From Strix aluco (lineage: Eukaryota; Chordata; Aves; Strigiformes; Strigidae), in assembly GCF_031877795.1 (NCBI RefSeq), contig NC_133935.1, positions 48,383,330-48,447,329 on the forward strand: a DNA stretch of 64,000 nt. Reading direction: 5' to 3'. Below, in pieces: positions 56,101 through 64,000 of the stretch. How positions within the stretch are numbered: the first letter of the stretch is position 1; every line of letters begins with the position of its first letter. The notes under the pieces were generated by a model. That model made no database searches. It was not told the DNA's origin and saw only the letters and a list, made by a program, of their open reading frames with translations. A program made the translations under genes and the position numbers.

Positions 56101-59100
56101 CAGCTCCCCTTTCCTGCATCTGCTGACCTGCGCGGAGATGTCGCAGGGTGTAGGGGACAGCACTGGGCAGCGCTGGGGCAGTGGGAAGAGGCAGTGGAGG
56201 GTGGGAACCTGGGCTCAGCAGTGCTCAGTTGAGGACCCCTTCCCTGCAGATCCACCACTAGAGCTGACAGCACTTATGGAAAGTGCTCTGGAAAACAGCT
56301 TAGAGGGTGTAACGGCAACAGAGGGTCCCACTGAGATGCAGCTTTTACAGCGGAGGGAAATACCTGAAGAGGGGTTGTTGAAAAAGAAAATGTTTACTAT
56401 TTTCCTTTACAAGATAATTCCTTTTACCTCTGCTTTTTGATACTGAGATTGGAAACAATGGCAAATAACAGTTTCCAAAGCGAGGAGGAAAAAATCAGCC
56501 CTGCTGCTGCTGCACCTTCATGACATGCTGCACAAGACCTCAAGCCTGTCGCCCTGCTGCTGTAGCCCAGGGTCAGTGCTGGCAAGGAGTCCATGCGGCC
56601 AAGCTGGCCAATGTAATCTAAGAAGGAGCATCCAGGCAGAGGAAATCACCCTGACCAGGAAAAACAGCCCAGCGGCACATGGGTTATACTGGACTTGCAA
56701 ATCCATGGTGAGAGCAGCCCAAGGAGCGAGGGACAGGCAGCCAGATGTCCTCTGCAGCAGGAACGCTGCAGCCCCAGAAGCCCCACGGCTCTGCAGGAGA
56801 TGTACAGAGGTAACCGCAGGGACTTGGGGGCTTGCCATGGCCCTACATGCTGCACCCAGCAAACAAGGTAACTGGGCTCATCGCCAAGTTTTTGCTTGCT
56901 CCTTGGAAAGAGGGGTAGGGAGGCACAAGATGGGTGGTGGTGGACTTGCCAGTCCCATCTCAGCAGCCAGGGACTGGCATGGTGGGCAGTGTGAGTGAGG
57001 GCCTGGGAGGCCGCCTGGCTAAAAACCTGAAAAATAAACACATTTGCTTTCAAGTGATCCATGCCAGACTAAAAACTGTAGGTATTTCATATGAGATTTG
57101 TAAGGTCCAAAACAAGAGACTGGGGGAAAATTAGGAGATAGAGGAAGTTAGAATCAGAATTAATCAGATGAATTAAATATAGCAAAGGCATTAGTGATTA
57201 ATTAACAGGTTGGCCTACAGAGACTGGATTTCACTTCTTCCAGGCTGTTTGTTATCCTCACATGACAGCATCAGTTTAGGGGAAGAACTATCCTCCACCT
57301 CCTGAAGAAACGAATTCTCAGGCAGAGCAGCACCGCCGCCACCACCACCTGGCAAGCTTCCGAAAGAACTGGCAAGGTGTGTGGTGCAGCTGTCCTGTGA
57401 CATCTGAGTCTGCAGAGTGTTTGGGGACATCCCTGGGACAACTCCTAAGCGATTCTGCAATGAACCCTGAGGGATAAGGTGCTGCATCAGCCCCCCTCGG
57501 CTGGACATGTCCTGCTGTCCTGGTACAAAAACCTTTGGCTTTCGCTCCGAGGCTTACAAGAGAGCTGCCCCACGTGTCTTTGAAATAGAAATATGCACAC
57601 AGAGACCCTTGTCTTGCCAAGCACAGGCAGAGAGCGTCACCAAGAGAGCAAAGTCACTGGCAGTGAACCATGAGGTTTATGTGGCCTGTCACAGTTACTT
57701 CTGAGCCCTGAGATAATCACTACGGCTGCACTGTGAGAGGAGAGGAGCCAGAGCTGGGCTGTGCCAGTGGGGGCAGACCCCCAGCGTGGTGCTGCACCAC
57801 ACTGGAGATGACCAGGAGTTCAGAAACCAGTCACCCTAGAGGGCCTTCAGGAGAATGAGCCTTTGGGTGGTTATCACCTGCCGGTGGAACAGAAGCACAC
57901 AGCAGAAGGAAAAACTGCTGCCACCCAGGAACACTAGATACAGGCTAAAGGAGTAGAAGATTTTAGCTGAAATCTCTGGATTCCACCTCTAAAACAGTAA
58001 CTCTTATCAACAGCAGAGGCAAGGAGAGCAGGAGCCTGGAAAGGAGCCACAGAGCTGCCGTGGGAATGGCAGGAGCAGCAGAGGAGGCTAGCAGGGCCTG
58101 GCAGAGGAAACAAGGGGATGATGGCAGGGGGAAGGGAGAAAGATGTATTTAAAATAAGAGCAAAAATAAGAGAAGAGAGTGGGCTGTACTTCCACAGCAG
58201 ACAACCCCTTTCCACAGGAAGAAAAATAAATAGCTATAAGGACAGCTGAAACACAGAAACATAACTGTTTTGGTTTTGCATGGCAAGGTCACCATGTAGT
58301 GAAACTGCAGTTTTGACCTTTTCTTGTTACTTTTGAATAGGTGACCTGCCTGTTCGCAAAGTTTGAAGGTTTGTTGTTTGGCTTGGAAACAGAAAAGGGA
58401 AAGTGCCCCCATCCCCGAGGGAAACGCTCTCATGACAAGGATGCAGCTTTGCTGGAAATCCCCACAGCACCACTCCGCTGGTGCTCAAGCAGCAGTGCTG
58501 AACGCAGAGCAGGTATGTCATACCTGGAAATGTGTTTCTTTTCCCTGTGAAAATCAGCAGATATAATTAAAGATATTGCCTTGTCCCTGCAAGTATAGTG
58601 CATTTAATAAACCCATCTTTGCTCTGTGACTTCCGTATAATACTTCATTTCAGAGATGTTGACCAGAGGGGTTGCACATATTTCCCCTAAGCTCAGTTAT
58701 GGACCATCTCTTGTTTCTAGCAATGCTGTCATTCAGCTCTCCAGTAAATGCAAAACCTCTTGAGGGGATGCACCCAAACTCCTAATACCAGTTACCAGTG
58801 TACAAAACAGGGGCAGGAACAAGGCAGAGACCTAGTGGGACAAAATGGGGGAAAAAAAATTAATACTTTTAAGCCCTGCTCAGGCATCGAGACCTGGTTC
58901 TGCTGTAACAGTGGTGGCCACTGTACAGCACCACCACCACTGCACAGCAGCAGCCCCAGGGTGAAAGAAGAATGAACAAACCAAAAAAAAGCCCTAAAGA
59001 AGTCTCTACATTAACTCTGAAAACACACCTTTCCCTTTCACTGAACAGACAAGGAGGGAGGAATTTTGTTTTCATTGCTAAAAGGTGAGACCAGTACTTA

Positions 59101-62100
59101 TTTTTAGCAGGACTTTGAGCTCAGGGCTGGAGCTTTGTGGGGCTCTGACCAGAAGTAACTGCATTAGTTGTTGCATTATGCAACACATCCCTGTTAGGCG
59201 CTGCCAAGCAGTTCAAACAAACAGCAGGCCTCCGTCAGAGCCTTCAGAGCAATTACTGAACATCACAGGAAGAATTGCAGTGCAGGGGTTACCAAAAAGT
59301 CATGTAGGACCAAAAAGTTACAGGCATGCAAACATTCCAGTCATCACTTGTGCACCACACTGTGCAATTTATGTGACACAGCAAAAGCTGACAGAGGTGG
59401 GGGCAAGGGATAGGAAACCTTACAAATATTTTTTGTATTCAAACAATCTGTATGTAAAGAGGTTTGCAATCTGCATACACTTATTTTGCCCACAATTATT
59501 CACATCCCTTCACTATGACAATCACTCATCAGTATTTTTTTCCTCTATTGTTGCAAGAAGCAGAGAACCTCCGCTGGATGGCTGCACGCCGACAGTAAAG
59601 TCCTTTCCCTCTTGGCCCAAGTACTGCTTCAGAGGGAATACAGTAAAAGAAAGGATAGGAAATAGCAACACCAGCTTCTCAGTGGAGGGAACTAATTTAG
59701 AAAACTTTGTGAAGTACCAGAGCAAACCAAGATTTCTGTTCCACCATTTATGAATGAGCAGCCTGAGCACCCTTGGCTTCTGCAGGGAATTATTCCCAGA
59801 TAAATAGTCTGCAGGGTATCCCAACAATGTACAGGTGGTCACTAATCACTAGACAGTGTTTGCTCTTCAAATCTCAAGTGAATTTGTACAGCATCCTGCA
59901 GCAAACACAGGGAAGCATAAAGTATAAAGCATGGCTGGCTCATCCGCTGCACTGCAGCAAAGGAACCACAGAGCGTTCTTGCCATACTTGGATGTACCCA
60001 GAGCTAAAAGGCAGTCACACCACATAAATGAGCCACTAATAAGAAACGACTTGACGTATGTTGCTCTGCCTGTTTCTGCATGGCATGAGACTGAGGGGTC
60101 TGAGCTCATGGAGATCTTGTTTTCTCTCTTTTTGAGACCTGGAACGTGAAGAAATAAAGTGACAGGATCTCCCCCATCCCACCCATTCCCACAGGCCTCC
60201 CACTTTAGGGCATGCAGCTGTGACCCTTGCTTGCATGTGGCCATGACTGTAGATCCCCTGGGACACTCAGTGTGAGATCCATGAACACTGAAGCACTAGA
60301 GCTCAGTGTCTTCTCAAACCTTTGGCAACAGCCTGAGAACTTTATCTGAATTTGTCATCTGTTTTGTGCTCTGAAACACCAGGGGTTGATTTCTGCTGGG
60401 CAGGGCTCCCTTCAGATGGGAGTATCATCACGCCAACAGACAGGCACCTTCACCAGAGGTCCAGAAAACCAACTTTCCTGTGCAGCTTGCACCCCTTGGC
60501 CCAAAACTAGCCAGAGAAGAGTGGGACCCTAAAGGTAAGTGCCTACAGTGGCAAAGCAAAATCTTGCTTTTCAGTAAAGCTCTGAGCTCCAAGCTAAGCT
60601 GGGCTTTGGTTCTCTAAGATAAAATGTCAGACAGCTAGTTATGCTGGGCCTCTCTATATTAACCAAGAGTGATTGAAATTGCCAAGTCTGCTTCTCAACC
60701 CTTTTGTATAACTTTGAACTGTACAAATGGCAATACTTCCTTCTTCTTTTCAAAGCAGCCTGTTGAAATGTGCCCCACCAAACTGAAGGAAGGTGTTACC
60801 TAACAGTACACTCTGCATGCAGCAACAATTCTGGGAATGATGCTAAATTAAGTTTGATGAAGAGGAGGCGATGTTCATTCGTTGTGTAGATATTAACCTA
60901 GAATTTTATTCTGCTGTTTCAAAAGAGACAGCATTAATGTTGCAAATACTACTCTTTCTAAGGGACCTACCACTATATTCTGTGTTTTATACAGACTGAC
61001 ACTGAAGTGTTAGCTCAGTCACTCAGTTAAAAAAATACTGACAGAAAATTTGCACACTTCTATTTTGAAGTGAACAGATTATTCCCTCAGTTTGTATTTT
61101 TTTTACTGCTTCACAAGCTGTTTAGTCATCATAGCTCTAAAAGTATACCTAAGCAAGCACATTCCTAGTCAGCAGAACTTACTCTCAAAGCTCATTCCTA
61201 TCTCCAGAAGAAAATAGATGGTGTACATATTTCAGTTTAGACTATCTTCAAGTATCTCTGGCAGTGAGCCTCTCTTCTGCTGTATATAGATTGTTGTATG
61301 ATCAGCAAAAGGCAGCATTTCAAGGCAGCCGTTGCATTTGGCAAGAACATTTAGCAGTACAGGATGCAGCAACTCTAAGGAAAAAACCTTGCCTGAGTGC
61401 TGCACAATTTCTCAGTGTCAACCTACATAAATGGCAGACCCTAGGCAGTATGCAGATTCAGAAAAATTTTGCCTTTGCTTCACCTACAGATGTGATGTGA
61501 GAACCAGCTCACCTAGCTCTGGACACCTAGGTGCCTGCACTCAAGCATATCACCCTAAGCTCCTTTACAGGAGAGAAATAAACATCTCCAACCTATTTTA
61601 GGCATTTATTTGTGGGTAAGATGAAAGGCTCCCATTTCTCTCCACTGACCATAAAAGCTAATATTCACAGCATCTTGTCCATAGCAGCTCAGATGAATCC
61701 TAGCCATGATGTCTCCTGCAGAAGATCCCATGTTTCTGACTATTCTGCTCACTCAGGCAGTGGCTGCTGCAGTTCCCAAGTCTCAGCAATGTGGGGAACT
61801 GGCAGCAGCTGCCCGCCCAGAGAAGCTAAAATCATCACTTGCCTCCTGGTTAGCAGACCCCAGTATTGACACCTCGTGGACCAAAGCAGCTCCCAAGAAG
61901 GTCCCTGCCAGGTCTGATGTAACCACACAGGGTGCCCTAAGTTTTAACCTCCGCATGCTGCAGACAGTGCTTCTTTCCCCACTGTAAGAAACAACTAGTT
62001 TTTGCTATGAAGCATTGGTGGTTTCCCTCTGCAAAGACTTAACCAGGGACAACAGACTGTCATCCTGGGCATGCCAACTAGGTCTACAGTCTCTCCAGGG

Positions 62101-63500
62101 AGGGGACAACAATCATAGCCAGCCTAGGACAAACCTGAAGCCCCCAAGTCACTCAGCAGGTCACCCACAGGAGAGTCAGGCATCTCTCTGTCTGACACCC
62201 TACTCCAGCTCCCTGGTTCCGCTAAGGTCCTAGCCCACACTGGCATCCATTTTCCTCCTGTGTGTCTTAATAAACTTAAACATCTAATGCCAACACTCCC
62301 ATACTGAGCTCTGAATTGCACAAGCAAGCACTGAGCTATTCCCACCTAGGTGTCCCTCGTCTGTTTAACTTCTAAGTGCTGGTAGGGTAGTACCAACCTC
62401 CTTCTTTAGTCCCTGATGTGGCAGATATTTGAGTGCTTAACTTAGCAACCAAGAGTAGTCTCCCCAGCTCTACCAAAATTACTCAAGCTGATTAAATTAA
62501 GCAAGTATCATATGCCTCCAGAATTGAAGTCTAAACCCCATAAAACCTTGGCTGATCTAGAGCTCTTAAATATTCTCTTTCCACCTCCCTGCCTACATGG
62601 TCCTATCATCCCAATCATTGCTCTTCTCCCAAGTCCTCCCAGCAAGCCTGCACACTGCGGTAACAGTAACTCGCTGATGCCACATCACCTTTTATTTCCT
62701 GGCACATCATCAGCAGAAAGGGGCAGGCAAAAGGACTTCCTCCTCTTCCCATTTACTGAAGGAAGGAAATCACACGTCACCTTTATACACATGTAAGTCA
62801 CATCAACATTGGTAGTAAAAGTAAGACTTGAAACGGAAGAGGAGATCCTTTAAGTTACAACTTTCTACTCTGCAAGCATGGATGAAAACTGGCAGTGCTG
62901 TGAACATTTATTACATCTATCTGATTCATTAATCCTCTATGAGCACAACTCCTGAGTTGATTTGTACTATTTACTGATCTCCCCTTTTCTTCCAGCCCCT
63001 AATGAACACAGCAGGATTTTTCGTCCATGGAGGGAAGGAACATTAATATCCAAGCCAGAACTTTGCCATCTGAGTGTTAAAAGACAAGAAGCTTTTTTCC
63101 ATAAAATGACATTTTTAAAGGGAAACTTTCTTCAGAGTTTTAAATTTTTACTTCAAGTGGTAAAAACACTTCTCTGCTTTCTATGTAGCTTTTCATCAAC
63201 AGAGTTGACTTGCAAAGTTCTGCACTAAACTCTGTGTGATAAACCACATCACTATCTGGGTGTGCATGTATATACATATGCATGCATTTATATATATTTT
63301 CAAACAGAATCGATGGACAGCTGTTAAACAGATGTATAAGCACATCTGCCTGTGCAAATATAGATTACTCACCTCAAGTGTTGGTTAAAATAGCATGTAA
63401 ATGGTTGTGAACCCACTTTCTCTTTCCAGTATTTCTGCTTGTATGTGACGTTCTCAGAGTTCTCCTGATCGTCTCTTGCACAGGGGGGGATGTACGAACA
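52949..63500 (-). CDS. KCNMB4: KCNMB4, BK channel beta-4 subunit; exons 2 and 3 (partial gene)
   Basis: Gene-level entry, including the intron. KCNMB4 is the neuronal accessory subunit of the large-conductance calcium- and voltage-activated potassium channel (KCNMA1). It slows gating and confers toxin resistance. The family has two membrane helices with a large, disulphide-rich, glycosylated extracellular loop. The window contains the second half of the loop (exon 2) and the second helix with the cytoplasmic C-terminus (exon 3). Exon 1, with the N-terminus, first helix and first half of the loop, lies beyond 64000. [10 protein letters not shown] and [12 protein letters not shown] match mammalian KCNMB4 and separate it from KCNMB1-3. 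It converges on PTPRB as in human. Confidence 0.96.
53118..63372 (-). other. KCNMB4: KCNMB4 intron 2 (10.3 kb)
   Basis: Large intron bounded by GTGAGT at 63372 and CACAG at 53118 on the minus strand. It is GC-richer at 56.1-57.9 kb. It carries a 223-codon open frame on the + strand at 59085-59753, discussed as a finding. I recognise no mobile element, RNA gene or further exon. Confidence 0.85.
63373..63500 (-). CDS. KCNMB4: KCNMB4 exon 2: extracellular loop
   Basis: A 128-nt exon, phase 0 to phase 2. Acceptor GTGTTGGCAG and donor TTGAG|GTGAGT on the minus strand. It starts [20 protein letters not shown] and ends [19 protein letters not shown]. The cysteines of CSYIPPC and FTCYFNQH are those that form the loop disulphides in BK beta subunits. 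The middle segment is diverged from the human and contains a new NVT sequon. The exon is found from family motifs; no long frame marks it. Confidence 0.94.
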
Positions 63501-64000
63501 CTGCCAACACACGTTGCAAAACTGAGTTACTTTTGCGCTTAAGAACACAGGGCATCAGTTTCTCTGCATTTTCCTCATAATACCAGCGGGACTTAAAATG
63601 GGCAAAGAATACTAAGTGCAACCTCCAAAGAAACAAAGAAAAGTTAGCTGAACTTTACTTCAATTGCTAGTTACTCCCTGCAGGTACTGGAAAAGAATAT
63701 GCCAGCATTCAGAAACAAAATAAAGGCTTTATCATGTTTTGTTCCATTATCAAACCAACCTGTCACATAACACCTTGGGTTTTCGCACAATGAATGTAGA
63801 AACGATGACTTCATTTTGACATATTCCTAGTCAGCTCCATGGATTGGATTTGAATTACTTCCTGTTTTCAGTGAGGCATGTAATCACAAGTTTTGTTTAG
63901 CACCATGCTGAGAAATAACCAAAATATTCCAGCAAGCTTTTCCAGATGATGAGATATCTGATATCTGGCTGGTATCCACTGGCAAAAGACAGGTATTCTT
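63501..64000 (-). other. KCNMB4: KCNMB4 intron 1 (3' part)
   Basis: Intron sequence leading to exon 2. The frame at 63501-63636 read through into the exon in another frame is not coding. Nothing else is seen; exon 1 is outside the window. Confidence 0.8.

Noticed and set aside
56138..57062. Frames of 100-157 codons within KCNMB4 intron 2
   Set aside because: Moderately GC-rich intron; the frames overlap on both strands and show no domain.
63501..63636. Minus-strand frame running into KCNMB4 exon 2, seeming to extend the exon upstream
   Set aside because: The frame differs from that of the exon, and the acceptor GTGTTGGCAG directly precedes the conserved CSYIPPC start.

Overview
The window is vertebrate, almost certainly bird, nuclear DNA. 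It has intron-rich genes with GT-AG splice sites. An intron carries a CR1 LINE ending in the (ATTCTGTG)n tail typical of birds and reptiles. A solitary LTR belongs to a family I recognise from neoavian genomes, which makes a neoavian bird more likely than a fowl or duck; that part is inference. There is no prokaryotic gene, CRISPR array, operon or tRNA here.

Region 1 (1-32228, + strand, 3'UTR probably to about 36.9 kb) is the 3' two thirds of PTPRB, the receptor tyrosine phosphatase beta / VE-PTP of endothelium. I place 26 coding exons from splice sites, unbroken reading frame and family similarity. Ten exons (1247-13973) each encode one fibronectin type III (FN3) repeat. An eleventh FN3-like exon follows (15192-15470). 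Three exons make the cysteine-bearing membrane-proximal domain (17424-20318) and one makes the transmembrane helix (20839-20938). Juxtamembrane exons include an 18-nt microexon. Seven exons carry the single phosphatase domain with intact [17 protein letters not shown] and Q-loop motifs. The last exon gives the tyrosine-containing C-terminal tail. The 5' exons (signal peptide and roughly the first five FN3 repeats) lie left of the window.

Region 2 (about 36.9-52.5 kb) is intergenic. I find no credible gene. It holds a GC-rich stretch with an imperfect inverted repeat near 38.87 kb, a decayed TTTTA microsatellite, the solitary LTR (43248-43846) and AT-rich single-copy DNA with enhancer-like motifs.

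Region 3 (52.5-64.0 kb, - strand) is the 3' part of KCNMB4, the beta-4 accessory subunit of the BK calcium-activated potassium channel. Exon 3 (second transmembrane helix and C-terminus, 52949-53117) and exon 2 (extracellular loop, 63373-63500) are present. Exon 1 lies beyond the right edge.

PTPRB and KCNMB4 face each other tail to tail, as on human chromosome 12q15. The two genes are neighbours but not functionally coupled as far as the sequence shows. I did not find a previously undescribed system. The more unusual items are a GC-AG intron, the microexon, the inverted repeat, a lineage-specific glycosylation sequon in KCNMB4, paired Pumilio sites in the PTPRB 3'UTR and a few very old SINE-like relics.
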